From positions 1-64,000 of the forward strand of contig JAEKNX010000003.1 of NCBI GenBank assembly GCA_016839055.1: a stretch of DNA of 64,000 nucleotides, in the 5' to 3' direction. The notes under the pieces were generated by a model that saw only the letters and a program-made list of their open reading frames with translations, was not told the origin of the DNA and did no database searches. The DNA is from Spirochaetales bacterium. Lineage in GTDB: Bacteria > Spirochaetota > Spirochaetia > UBA9216. The translations under genes were made by a program, and so were the position numbers. Below are positions 8,668 to 17,707 of the stretch, one piece after another (position 1 is the stretch's first letter; each line of letters starts with the position of its first letter).

Positions 8668-9496
8668 CTGCAGACTCCTTTGTTATACTCAAAATATCCC
8701 GTGCTTCTTCAGGGCTCGCAATCACCCTGTTTAAAAGGCCGGCTATTTTTGCAGCCTTTTCTACCAATTCACCGTTTGAGCCGGCAAGTATTTTGGGTCT
8801 GATATAAATATTATCTTCAAACCCGACACGAATGTGTCCTCCGGTCATAGCGGCCATTGCTGCTATCTGAAACTGGTATCTTCCAATTCCTGTTCCAGTA
8901 AATGTCGCATTCAAAGGCAGGCTGCCTATCAGGAAGGAAAATTCCTGCAACGATCCGCCGATACCGCCATTCACTCCCATAACAAGATTAAAATGGGGAG
9001 GACCTATAATAATTCCAATTTTCAGAAATTTTAAAACCGTATTAATCATGCTTCGGTCGAATACCTCTAATTCCGGTTTTATACTTCGGCTATTCATCTC
9101 GAGGGCAAACTGTTTTATAGTATTCTCTGTATTTACAAAAATTGTATCGCCGCCAAAATTCAGCGTTCCGCAATCAAGGCTTGCTGTTTCCGGTTCAAGA
9201 CTGAGGGGCTGCAAACGCTCTGCATTGCTCATTCCAGCGGCCCCGCCTGTCGAAGGCTGGATGATTACACCAGGACACTGTGCTTTTATTGCTTCAATGC
9301 ACTCCCTGAACCGGTCAGCACTCTGAGTTGGTGTGCCGTCATCTTCTCTAACATGAAGATGGATTATACTGGCCCCCTCGTCGCAGGCTCGCCTGGCTTC
9401 ATCTGCAATCTCTTTAACCGTATAAGGAATATTAGGGTTATGTTCTTTTCTTACTTCAGCGCCGCATATTGCTGCTGTAATAATTATTTTATCCAC
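8648..9496 (-). CDS. kce: 3-keto-5-aminohexanoate cleavage enzyme (BKACE/DUF849 family)
   Basis: A zinc-dependent Claisen-type cleavage enzyme: 3-keto-5-aminohexanoate plus acetyl-CoA gives L-3-aminobutyryl-CoA and acetoacetate. The metal ligands are visible: H46 and H48 in IIHLHVRED and the glutamate of VGFEDNIYI (E227). The TIM-barrel repeats and length (282 residues) fit the family. The start is GTG 9494-9496, with AAGGAGGAG five bases upstream; an ATG overlapping it is in another frame. It is the first gene after the lysine riboswitch, with the riboswitch terminator ending about 20 bases upstream. The following enzyme (3-aminobutyryl-CoA ammonia-lyase, kal) and CoA transferases are not in this window. 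Confidence 0.94.
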   Translation of the reverse strand: MDKIIITAAICGAEVRKEHNPNIPYTVKEIADEARRACDEGASIIHLHVREDDGTPTQSADRFRECIEAIKAQCPGVIIQPSTGGAAGMSNAERLQPLSLEPETASLDCGTLNFGGDTIFVNTENTIKQFALEMNSRSIKPELEVFDRSMINTVLKFLKIGIIIGPPHFNLVMGVNGGIGGSLQEFSFLIGSLPLNATFTGTGIGRYQFQIAAMAAMTGGHIRVGFEDNIYIRPKILAGSNGELVEKAAKIAGLLNRVIASPEEARDILSITKESADDEKRM

Positions 9497-9517
9497 ATTC
9501 TCCTCCTTAAAAAAAGC

Positions 9518-9558
9518 AAAAAAAAAGCCATCACAATCGGTTAAGATTGAAATAGCTC
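9518..9558 (-). terminator. riboswitch-controlled terminator before kce
   Basis: On the RNA strand, GAGCTATTTCAATC (9558-9545) pairs with GATTGTGATGGC (9538-9527) as a long stem with one mismatch and a few G-U pairs around a six-base loop, followed by nine U (9526-9518). Its 5' arm contains CTATTT (9555-9550), which is also the 3' strand of the lysine aptamer P1 helix. The two structures therefore exclude each other: folding of the aptamer removes the terminator. Confidence 0.8.
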
Positions 9559-9717
9559 GATGCTTGATAAAGCATCAGTTAGTCGGAGTTCCTCCAGGCC
9601 AACCAAGTTATAAGCGCTGGTACTGCTTATACTTTCGGCAGATAAAGCCTTCCCTGACGGCATCAGTTATCCAGAACTTAACATCCGTCAGATACCCTCA
9701 TATCTGCGCCTCTATTT
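9550..9717 (-). promoter_or_regulatory. lysine riboswitch (L box) upstream of lysine fermentation operon
   Basis: The minus-strand leader reads AAATAGAGGCGCAGATATGA at its 5' end and contains the conserved core GGGAAGGC ... CTGCCGAAAG, then CTTGGTTGGCC, CTGGAGGAACTCC and a closing CTATTT. These match the L-box consensus (AGAGGUGC, GGG(A/G)AGGC, GCCGAAG, UUGG, GGAG..CUAU). P1 pairs 9717-9712 with 9555-9550. Lysine riboswitches usually shut off lysine synthesis or uptake. Here P1 sequesters the 5' arm of the terminator, so lysine binding is predicted to turn the catabolic operon on. The aptamer call is strong; the ON direction is inferred from base pairing. Confidence 0.92.
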
Positions 9718-9730
9718 AAAGTACATCTAC

Positions 9731-9758
9731 ATTTTATCACGGTCTTAGAATAAATCAA
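9731..9758 (-). promoter_or_regulatory. sigma-70-type promoter of the kce-kdd-kam operon
   Basis: The -35 is TTGATT (9758-9753) and the -10 is TAAAAT (9736-9731), 16 bases apart on the minus strand. Transcription would begin near 9724, just before the 5' strand of the lysine aptamer, as expected for a riboswitch leader. Confidence 0.7.
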
Positions 9759-9770
9759 GATTTAATTTTA

Positions 9771-10085
9771 GCATCCAGCAATTCTGAATTTGACTGCAAT
9801 TCCCCCGAATGTCGGCCCTTGTCCAGGCCCCGCCACCATCAGAAAAAGGTTCGGAAGACCTCAATTTTTCTCAGGCGGCACCGGGGCCCCCAGCGGCGGT
9901 ATACAAACGCAGCCAAATTCAGAACTACTGACGTTCCGGAAGCGGGAATTTAGAACTTTTCAACAGGTGGCAAAGAGGAATGATTTAAATATTTAGGCAT
10001 TTTAAAGATTATTCAGGGGCTTCCGGAGGTCAAAATCAGAATTGCTGTTCAGCATCATTTGAGGGAATTATTTGAAAAATTAGGC
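9771..10085. other. non-coding stretch between lysine operon and thrS
   Basis: About 300 bases with no supportable gene. The GC-rich first part (9795-9915, runs such as GGCCCCGCCACC and CACCGGGGCCCCC) and the later AGAACTACTG/AGAATTGCTG half-repeats look unlike the flanking DNA. They may be the debris of an old mobile element, but no inverted ends, target duplication or transposase fragment could be defined. Confidence 0.3.
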
Positions 10086-10087
10086 AA

Positions 10088-10123
10088 ATAAAAAGCCGGC
10101 CTCCGTGGGGAGACCGGCCTTTA
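10088..10123 (-). terminator. terminator downstream of thrS
   Basis: AAAGGCCGGTCTCC and GGAGGCCGGCTTTTT flank a short loop on the minus strand. The stem has one bulge and one mismatch and ends in a U-run. It lies 20 bases beyond the thrS stop; A-runs on the other side make it potentially bidirectional. Confidence 0.75.
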
Positions 10124-10140
10124 ATCAACTAAAAGTCAGC

Positions 10141-11892
10141 TTAAATCAATTCCTGTTTCTCTATCTTTTCATTTATCATGGAAAGGAAGTCAGCAAACGG
10201 AACACCGTTAGTCTGCTTGCCGGTTCTAAGCCGGACTGAGACCGCCTTCTCTTCTTCTTCCTTCTCACCGATAATCAGCATGTATGGAATCTTCTGATTC
10301 TGAGCGTTTCTAATCTTGGCATTCATCCGAAGATCAGAGAGATCAACCTCTACCCTTAGTCCTGCTTCCTTGAGATCGGAAGCGACCTTCTTCGCATAAT
10401 CATCAAAGGGCGCCGCGACGGGAATAACGCAGACCTGCACAGGTGACAGCCAAACTGGGAATGCTCCGCCGAAATGCTCAATAAGAACTCCGAAGAAACG
10501 CTCGATTGAACCAAGAAGAGCCCTGTGAATAACATAGGGCTGCTTTTCTTTTCCGTCGTGATCCACGAAGGTCATCTTGAAACGCTCCGGCAGGTTGAAG
10601 TCAAACTGTATTGTCGAAAGCTGCCAGGCGCGGCCCATAGCATCCTTTATTTTAAGATCGATCTTCGGACCGTAGAAGGCTCCGCCTCCCTCATCAACAT
10701 CGTACTCGAGCCCCTCTTTCTCGATAGCCGCCCTAAGCGATTCAATTGCCGCATCCCATTTGGACTGCTCGCCTACGCTCTTTCCGCTTGTCGGCTTTGT
10801 TGCGAGGTACGCCTTGAACTCAGTAAAACCGAATGAGCGAAGCATGAAAAGCGAAAACCTGAGAGTCTCGCTTATCTCATCCGCCATCTGCTCCGGAGTA
10901 CAGATAATGTGAGCATCATCCTGGGTAAATCCTCGTACACGCATCAGCCCGTGGAGAACACCCGATTTCTCGTAACGGTATACTGTTCCAAGCTCGGCCC
11001 AGCGGCATGGAAGTTCCCGGTATGAGCGCTTGGTGTTATTGTAAATCAAAATATGAAACGGACAGTTCATGGGTTTGGCATAATAATCACTCGCGTCCAT
11101 TTCCATCGAATTGAACATGCCTTCCTTGTAAAAATCAAGGTGGCCGGAGGTTTCCCAGAGCCATGCTTTACCGACATGGGGGGTGTAGACCATTTCGTAG
11201 CCGTTCTTGTAATGCTCTTTACGCCAGAAGTCTTCTATTGCAAGTCTGATACGGGCGCCTTTGGGGTGCCAGTATACAAGCCCCGGTCCGGCCTCTTCAT
11301 GCAGACTGAACAGGTCCAGCTCTTTTCCGAGTTTACGGTGATCACGCTTTTCCATCTCTTCAAGATGCTGCAGATGCATGCGCAAATCCTTCGGATTAGT
11401 CCATGCAGTACCGTAGATTCTCTGAAGCATCGGACGGCTCTCATCTCCCCGCCAATAGGCTCCGGCAATTGAGAGCAGCTTGAACGACTGCGGGTTAAGC
11501 TGCCCGGAGTTCTCTACGTGAGGCCCACGGCAGAGGTCGGTAAATCCACCCTGATTGTAGGTACTAATGACCTCACCTTCGGGCAGACCATTTATAAGCT
11601 CGAGCTTATAAGGCTGGTCGGCGAACATATTAAGCGCCTCGGCCTTTGATACCTCAGTTCTTACGAAGTCTTTCTTTTCCTTGATAATCTCGCGCATAAC
11701 GTCACTAATCTTTTCGAGATCCTCGGTGGTTATGCTGCGGGGAAGGTCAAAATCGTAGTAAAAACCGTTTTCGATTGAAGGCCCGATGGCTATCTTCGCG
11801 CCGGGAAAAAGCTGAAGAACCGCTTCGGCCATGACATGTGCTGTCGAATGCCGCATCAGCTCAAGTTTTTCAATTTTCTTGTCATCACTCAT
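10141..11892 (-). CDS. thrS: threonyl-tRNA synthetase (short form without TGS domain)
   Basis: A class II synthetase that charges tRNA-Thr. In order: an editing domain (HSTAHV near the start, CRGPHV around residue 120), the catalytic core with the zinc-site segment MNCPFHILIY, motif 2 RYEKSGVLHGLMRVRGFTQDD and motif 3 HRALLGSIERF, then the anticodon-binding domain (PVQVCVIPVA ... MLIIGEKE). At 583 residues it begins directly with the editing domain and lacks the ~60-residue N-terminal TGS domain. The same shortened form is known in other spirochaetes such as Borrelia. The ATG has GGAGAG seven bases upstream. A T-box leader precedes it, so expression should follow tRNA-Thr charging. Confidence 0.97.
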   Translation of the reverse strand: MSDDKKIEKLELMRHSTAHVMAEAVLQLFPGAKIAIGPSIENGFYYDFDLPRSITTEDLEKISDVMREIIKEKKDFVRTEVSKAEALNMFADQPYKLELINGLPEGEVISTYNQGGFTDLCRGPHVENSGQLNPQSFKLLSIAGAYWRGDESRPMLQRIYGTAWTNPKDLRMHLQHLEEMEKRDHRKLGKELDLFSLHEEAGPGLVYWHPKGARIRLAIEDFWRKEHYKNGYEMVYTPHVGKAWLWETSGHLDFYKEGMFNSMEMDASDYYAKPMNCPFHILIYNNTKRSYRELPCRWAELGTVYRYEKSGVLHGLMRVRGFTQDDAHIICTPEQMADEISETLRFSLFMLRSFGFTEFKAYLATKPTSGKSVGEQSKWDAAIESLRAAIEKEGLEYDVDEGGGAFYGPKIDLKIKDAMGRAWQLSTIQFDFNLPERFKMTFVDHDGKEKQPYVIHRALLGSIERFFGVLIEHFGGAFPVWLSPVQVCVIPVAAPFDDYAKKVASDLKEAGLRVEVDLSDLRMNAKIRNAQNQKIPYMLIIGEKEEEEKAVSVRLRTGKQTNGVPFADFLSMINEKIEKQELI

Positions 11893-11939
11893 AATACTCT
11901 CCTATGGAATCGGCAGAAGTTTCAGCTGGGTTAAAATTT

Positions 11940-12000
11940 AAAAAAGCCCTTACACCTGCCGTCCTTTGCTCTTATGCAAGGACGAAAAGTATAAAAGCTT
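11940..12000 (-). terminator. T-box-controlled terminator of thrS
   Basis: On the minus strand, AAGCTTTTATACTTTTCGTC (from 12000) plus CTTGC pairs with GCAAAGGACGGCAGGTGTAA plus GGGCTT. It forms a long hairpin with one mismatch and one bulge, followed by six U (11945-11940). The arm CGTCCTT (11984-11978) can instead pair with AAGG of the T-box motif to make the antiterminator. Confidence 0.82.
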
Positions 12001-12258
12001 CTGCTCAAAAAGGCCACAGCCTTTTAACTCTCCGCGGTTCCACCTTACTTCGAAAAGAAAAGCAAAGCTTTTCTTCACGCACCTCAAACAGAGTTTACGC
12101 CGTCAGGGCGGCCAGAAATAATCAAATAAAGCGCCGCTTTACCCTTTCCTCCAGGCAGTTCGGGAGTGGTTTTCATCAGGATACCGCCCGCGCCTTCCAG
12201 CCGAGGGGCGCGTTCTCTGTCTGCGGGAGTGTCTGATTACTCGTCTCCGTCAATACTG
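11940..12258 (-). promoter_or_regulatory. T-box riboswitch, threonine (ACC specifier), controlling thrS
   Basis: The thrS leader carries the T-box sequence AAGGTGGAACCGCGG (12046-12032). Upstream lies a stem I with GGAG/CTCC and ATCAG/CTGAT helices around an internal loop holding GAAAACCA. The loop presents ACC (12170-12168) followed by A, the normal specifier position, and ACC is a threonine codon. A CGGCTGGAAGGCG element fits the distal stem I region. The bulge UGGA implies a tRNA-Thr acceptor end with U at the discriminator position. Uncharged tRNA-Thr should stabilise the antiterminator and allow thrS transcription. T-boxes are mainly known from Firmicutes and a few other phyla. Confidence 0.9.
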
Positions 12259-12266
12259 TTATTTAT

Positions 12267-12295
12267 AATATGCAAATTTAACGGCCGGCTGTCAA
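12267..12295 (-). promoter_or_regulatory. promoter of the thrS T-box leader
   Basis: The -35 is a perfect TTGACA (12295-12290) and the -10 is CATATT (12272-12267) with 17 bases between on the minus strand. The start would fall near 12260, just ahead of T-box stem I. Confidence 0.75.
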
Positions 12296-12382
12296 GTCTG
12301 CTTTCTACTCGAGCCCGCCAGTCTTTCATTAAATACAGCCGAAGCGGATGGCCGCGATCCCTGGGTTACCTGCTTCAAAGAC

Positions 12383-12679
12383 CTATTTTATGACCGAGAT
12401 CTTCTTGATACCATCCGGAACAGTGTAAACGCCGAGAAGTTTCTTCATGCCGTCGATTCCATCCAGGCTTGAACCACTTTGCCTGTTATAGCTATCAACG
12501 ACGATCTTCATCTCATCTTGGCTGCCGGCAAAAAGAGCCGAACAGAAGGCTGCCCTGAAAAGGCCCTTCTCGACAAGCTGCACGGTTGTCAGCTTTCCAT
12601 TCTCTTTCTTGGCCTTTCCGTCAATTATAGCGGATTCACCCTGGAAACCTATTGAAAAAACAAACTCTTCTCTTGTCAT
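12383..12679 (-). CDS. hypothetical small protein (98 aa)
   Basis: A compact soluble protein (MTREEFVFSIGFQGESAIID at the start) with a hydrophobic centre (LFRAAFCSALFAGSQDEM) and no signal peptide or transmembrane helix. I start it at ATG 12677-12679, six bases after AAGGAAGG; a TTG two codons earlier is less likely. It lies between the groL terminator and the thrS promoter on the same strand as both. I do not recognise the family. The good ribosome site and normal composition suggest it is real. Confidence 0.7.
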   Translation of the reverse strand: MTREEFVFSIGFQGESAIIDGKAKKENGKLTTVQLVEKGLFRAAFCSALFAGSQDEMKIVVDSYNRQSGSSLDGIDGMKKLLGVYTVPDGIKKISVIK

Positions 12680-12700
12680 TATCAACCTTCCTTCTTAACC

Positions 12701-12730
12701 AAAAAGCCCCGCCCAAAAACGGGCAGGGCT
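12701..12730 (-). terminator. terminator of groL
   Basis: On the minus strand AGCCCTGCCC pairs with GGGCGGGGCT (one G-U pair) around five T, followed by five U. It lies about 100 bases beyond the groL stop and before the next gene. Confidence 0.85.
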
Positions 12731-12806
12731 GGAAAATCATAAAAATTATATGGGTTTTAATCCATGGGTTCAATGTGTGGACGTTTAAGCAAAGCTCAAA
12801 CTCCAG

Positions 12807-12831
12807 AAAGAAAATAGCTATGCTATTTTCT

Positions 12832-12833
<2 letters not shown>
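12807..12833. repeat. perfect 12-bp inverted repeat at the groL stop codon
   Basis: AAAGAAAATAGC (12807-12818) and GCTATTTTCTTT (12822-12833) surround a TAT loop. The second arm overlaps the groL stop codon (12832-12834). It could stabilise the 3' end of groL mRNA; it lacks a U-run, so it is not itself a good terminator. Confidence 0.6.
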
Positions 12834-14496
<1,663 letters not shown>

Positions 14497-14499
14497 CTA

Positions 14500-14612
14500 G
14501 TTTAGTGTTCCGTGCAGGGTTCAGCCTTTAACCGACTGCAGTGAAATGATAAAACCCTACATAATCCCCTTAAATCAACCGGGGATTTAGTCTATTTTTG
14601 ATTTCTTCTAAT
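14500..14612 (-). promoter_or_regulatory. structured 5' leader of groL
   Basis: Between the predicted start and groL the RNA can form two hairpins: AATCCCC ... GGGGATT (about 14588-14564) and TGCAG..GGTT ... AACC.CTGCA (about 14546-14510). Neither matches a ROSE or fourU thermometer that I recognise, and no CIRCE operator is present. A role in groL control is possible but unproven. Confidence 0.4.
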
Positions 14613-14641
14613 AAGATACAAATTTTAAATCCAATCATCAA
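14613..14641 (-). promoter_or_regulatory. promoter of groL
   Basis: TTGATG (14641-14636) and TATCTT (14618-14613) are separated by 17 bases on the minus strand. Transcription would start near 14606, giving a leader of about 120 nt. Confidence 0.55.
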
Positions 14642-14723
14642 CAGAAAAATGTTTTTTTTTGCCATATCAGACAATTAAAAACACGCTTGACTTTATACCT
14701 TTTTCAGTGCAAAAAGTATACCT

Positions 14724-15644
14724 GTGAATATTAAATTCTCTGATAAACTACAGCTTCGTCGGTGTTTTTCGTCAGTTCGTCGAAAAAAAACTTTGAAAAC
14801 AGCAAGGACCATAACCGAACTCAATGATAACGGTATCGCAAGCCAAAACCTCCCGGCCAGCAGATCTTCAGCCGAAAAGGATGATAGAACTGAGGCCGTT
14901 TTGCGCACACTGACAGCGAACATGACCGGACATGTCATGCTCACCGGGAATTCCGCAGATCTTCACTTTTACAAAGGTTCCCTTAAGAAAATAAGTAAAG
15001 AAGGAAGGGCAATAATCTCCGGAATGAACAGCAGGACGAGGTTTGTCACATCAAGAGGCACTATTGCATACCGAAATGAAAGCGCTTTCTCATTCGATGA
15101 TTATCCAAAATACGGTCTCAGAACCCTACAAATACCACAAAATCGGAAACAGTATGATTTCAGGCTTATCACCGATTTTATATTAGAGGAAAACCAGAAT
15201 GAGGCCATAGTTTCGATAACCGTTAATTATCCGATATTCGAACAAGGAACAATAATAAAAGAAGCCGCAGTCTTTGAAACACCGCTTTTCAGTCTAAATG
15301 AAGCAAAGGTCGAGATAACCGCAGACGGGAACCGAGAAAAAACAATAATCATCCATCCGGAAGATACAAAAAACCTGCTAATTCCCGGAAAGGCATTCGA
15401 GATCAAATCCGAAAACAGGACTTTTCGCCTGACATTCCTTGAAAAAATTGAGGGTCACCGATTTTCACTAATAGAGGGGCTATCGGTTGGAACAGGCTAC
15501 TCTAACGGGAATAAGGTCCTGTATATTAATCCGGGGGGCAGCTACTCTCCGGCCCCGGCATGGTGCTACAGCGGTCTAAGAGAACAGTTCGGTTTTAAAA
15601 TTGGAGCTGAACAATCAGGCAAAGACGCGGAACCTCTATCCTGA
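14724..15644 (+). CDS. hypothetical protein (306 aa)
   Basis: A soluble protein without signal peptide or membrane segments. The first ~70 residues are basic and polar (LQLRRCFSSVRRKKTLKTAR). From about residue 65 the pattern is mostly beta strands (GHVMLTGNSADLHFYKGSLK, FRLITDFILEENQNEAIVSI, FEIKSENRTFRLTFLEKIEG), suggesting one or more small beta domains. The proposed start is a GTG (14724-14726) without a clear ribosome site, so the real start may be further in. It is monocistronic, divergent from groL and convergent with birA. No family is recognised. Confidence 0.6.
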   Translation: MNIKFSDKLQLRRCFSSVRRKKTLKTARTITELNDNGIASQNLPASRSSAEKDDRTEAVLRTLTANMTGHVMLTGNSADLHFYKGSLKKISKEGRAIISGMNSRTRFVTSRGTIAYRNESAFSFDDYPKYGLRTLQIPQNRKQYDFRLITDFILEENQNEAIVSITVNYPIFEQGTIIKEAAVFETPLFSLNEAKVEITADGNREKTIIIHPEDTKNLLIPGKAFEIKSENRTFRLTFLEKIEGHRFSLIEGLSVGTGYSNGNKVLYINPGGSYSPAPAWCYSGLREQFGFKIGAEQSGKDAEPLS

Positions 15645-15716
15645 ACCAAAAAATAGTTAGTTATACCGGAATTAGTGATTTAAATTGTATGAGTCTCGGA
15701 TAAAAATTTTTGCCCT

Positions 15717-16472
15717 CTATAATAACAATTCACCGCTTATAACGGATTTTGTTCCGGCTGCAGTCTTAATAAGCAGCGCTCCGGTAGAATCGAGGCCGGA
15801 AAGCCGCCCTTCTATTACTTCTGCTTCAACCGCGAGTTCTTCGGGAAGTCCGGGTTTCATTCGGACAATCTCACCAATCCTGTATAGACGCTTTTCTATA
15901 TCCCGCAGCCAGAATACATTTTCAAGAGCGGAATTAAGGAAAGCTATTACAAGTTCCAGAAGTCTCCGCCCCTCCCCTTCGCTAATCAGGCTGCCGCCGG
16001 AGAGTTGTCTCACCGAACAGGCCGGACGCCTGAAATCATCCGGAAACCTTGTCTGATTGAGGTTTATACCGATACCGGCATAGACAAAATCCCCGGAGGC
16101 TTCACAGAGAATGCCGGAGAGCTTTCGCCCGCTGGAAAGCACATCATTCGGCCACTTAATCCGGACATCAGCACCTTTGCCGAGAAACCTTTCTGCCGCT
16201 TCTGATACTGCCAGCCCACAGAGGAGGGGAAGGAGGGTAAAGGGGCGTCCTTTCATCCGTTCCGCGATATCTGATTTAGTAAAAATAACAGTAAACAGAA
16301 GGCCGTCGCCGGGCCTCGAGTCCCAGCGACGTTCGGCTATTCTCCCGCGGCCTGCAGTCTGATGCCCGGCCCAGACTACCGACCCTGAGGCGGCACCACT
16401 TTCTGCTATACGGTGCGCCTCGAGCATTGTCGAGTCAGTACTTTCTATATAATGTATCAGTTTTTCAGACAC
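15717..16472 (-). CDS. birA: biotin--[acetyl-CoA-carboxylase] ligase (catalytic-domain form)
   Basis: A biotin protein ligase that makes biotinyl-AMP and transfers biotin to carrier proteins. Hallmarks are ESTDSTMLEAH at the start, the biotinyl-AMP loop TAGRGRIAERRW (GRGR at 41-44), IKWPNDVLSSGRKLSGIL, and a GIGINLNQ strand, followed by the small C-terminal SH3-like domain. At 251 residues it has no N-terminal DNA-binding domain, so it is an enzyme and not a biotin repressor. It overlaps the mnmA stop by eight bases and is probably translationally coupled to it. Identity is secure. Confidence 0.93.
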   Translation of the reverse strand: MSEKLIHYIESTDSTMLEAHRIAESGAASGSVVWAGHQTAGRGRIAERRWDSRPGDGLLFTVIFTKSDIAERMKGRPFTLLPLLCGLAVSEAAERFLGKGADVRIKWPNDVLSSGRKLSGILCEASGDFVYAGIGINLNQTRFPDDFRRPACSVRQLSGGSLISEGEGRRLLELVIAFLNSALENVFWLRDIEKRLYRIGEIVRMKPGLPEELAVEAEVIEGRLSGLDSTGALLIKTAAGTKSVISGELLL

Positions 16473-17565
16473 TGGCTCTGCTTATAATTCCGCCGCCGAC
16501 AACTATGTCGCCATCGTAAAAGACAGCCGATTGCCCGGGAGTTGCCACTGCCCGTCCTTCAAGCTCAACCCTCACCCCGCCTTTTCCATCGGGACTCACA
16601 CGGCAAGGATACTCGGTTGAGTTGTATCTAACCTGAACCTTGCACTCAAGCGGCTCAGTAGGGGCTTCTATGAACCAGTTAAGCTCGCCTGCATTGAAGA
16701 GCGAGACTCCAAGCTGATCTTTCCGCCCTACTATCACCCTGTTGCTTAAGGCGTCAACCTCGGTTACATACCATGGACCATCACCGAGCCCCAGTCCCTT
16801 CCGCTGCCCTATTGTATAATGAAGAAACCCGCGAGAGCTTCCAAGTCTATTGCCTTCGGTATCGAAGATAAGCCCCGGCAAGTCGGTCCGACTGAGGGCC
16901 TCCGGGCTAAGATGCCTCTTTAAAAAAGAGACGTAATCATCATCTATGAAACAGATGTCCTGGCTTTCCTTGATAGCTGTTCCGAAAAAACCATATTCAG
17001 CGGCAATTCCCCTGATTTTTTCCTTTGTAAAGGATCCGAGAGGGAAAATACAGTGGCTAAGGACAGCCGGAGGAATACGGTAGAGCATGTAGGACTGGTC
17101 TTTGGACGGATCGACGGCCTTCCGGAGAAACATCCTGCCGTCTCTCTCTTCGATCCGTACGTAGTGTCCCGTACTAAAGTAAAAATCCTCTTCACTGAAG
17201 CCTGGAAGTTCAGAAGCAACAGCAAGACATCGGTTGAAAAATTCGGTAAATCTTATCTTTTCATTGCATCTTACGCATGGATTAGGAGTCATTCCACCCA
17301 GATAGTTTTCCGCAAAATCATCCATGACCTGTCTGCGAAAATCCCCCCCGAGGTCAATAACATGGTAAGGAATTTCAAGCCGGGAACAGACCGCGGCAGC
17401 CCTATCCTGAAGACCGGGGCTGGAAAGCCTGAGTTCATCCCACCAGTGGGTCACAGCTATTAGATGATTATCAGGATACAGCTTCCTGATTTCCGGATCG
17501 TTTAAGAGGAGCCATGCCGCAGCACTCGAATCGACTCCTCCGCTCATTGCAACTGCAGTAATCAT
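16465..17565 (-). CDS. mnmA: tRNA-specific 2-thiouridylase MnmA
   Basis: Introduces the 2-thio group at wobble uridine 34 of tRNA-Lys, -Glu and -Gln. It has the PP-loop AMSGGVDSSAAAW (residues 6-18), the first catalytic cysteine region TPNPCVRCNEKIRF and the second in SQDICFIDDD, and the family segment YTIGQRKGLGLG. I start it at ATG 17563-17565 (MITAVAMSGGVD), where the family begins; an in-frame ATG 15 codons upstream adds an unlikely basic tail. A TATAAT lies seven bases before this ATG, so the mRNA may be leaderless. It is followed by birA with an 8-base overlap. Confidence 0.94.
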   Translation of the reverse strand: MITAVAMSGGVDSSAAAWLLLNDPEIRKLYPDNHLIAVTHWWDELRLSSPGLQDRAAAVCSRLEIPYHVIDLGGDFRRQVMDDFAENYLGGMTPNPCVRCNEKIRFTEFFNRCLAVASELPGFSEEDFYFSTGHYVRIEERDGRMFLRKAVDPSKDQSYMLYRIPPAVLSHCIFPLGSFTKEKIRGIAAEYGFFGTAIKESQDICFIDDDYVSFLKRHLSPEALSRTDLPGLIFDTEGNRLGSSRGFLHYTIGQRKGLGLGDGPWYVTEVDALSNRVIVGRKDQLGVSLFNAGELNWFIEAPTEPLECKVQVRYNSTEYPCRVSPDGKGGVRVELEGRAVATPGQSAVFYDGDIVVGGGIISRASV

Positions 17566-17572
17566 GTTTTGA

Positions 17573-17578
17573 ATTATA
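17573..17578 (-). promoter_or_regulatory. -10 box of mnmA, predicted leaderless start
   Basis: TATAAT (17578-17573) is seven bases from the mnmA ATG, placing the transcription start at or next to the A of ATG. A weak -35 (CTGAAA) lies 17 bases upstream. There is no Shine-Dalgarno. Confidence 0.5.
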
Positions 17579-17707
17579 GTATAAGTTAGTTTTTTTTTCA
17601 GGTTTTTCAAGGACAGGCAGCATATTAATTAATAAAAAAATTGTATTGATATTAATCATCCGCGTGCTAAACTTTTATTACGTACTTAGTTAGGTGAAAA
17701 TTTATAT

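Noticed and set aside
9790-9996. Plus-strand frame of 68 codons (Pro/Gly-rich)
   Set aside because: No ribosome site, low-complexity composition and no recognised domain; it lies in odd GC-rich non-coding DNA that may be debris.
9771-10085. Possible insertion-sequence remnant
   Set aside because: No terminal repeats, target duplication or transposase fragment could be shown, so I only describe the stretch.
11904-12393. Plus-strand frames opposite the thrS leader
   Set aside because: They run antisense to the T-box leader, whose structured RNA explains the sequence.
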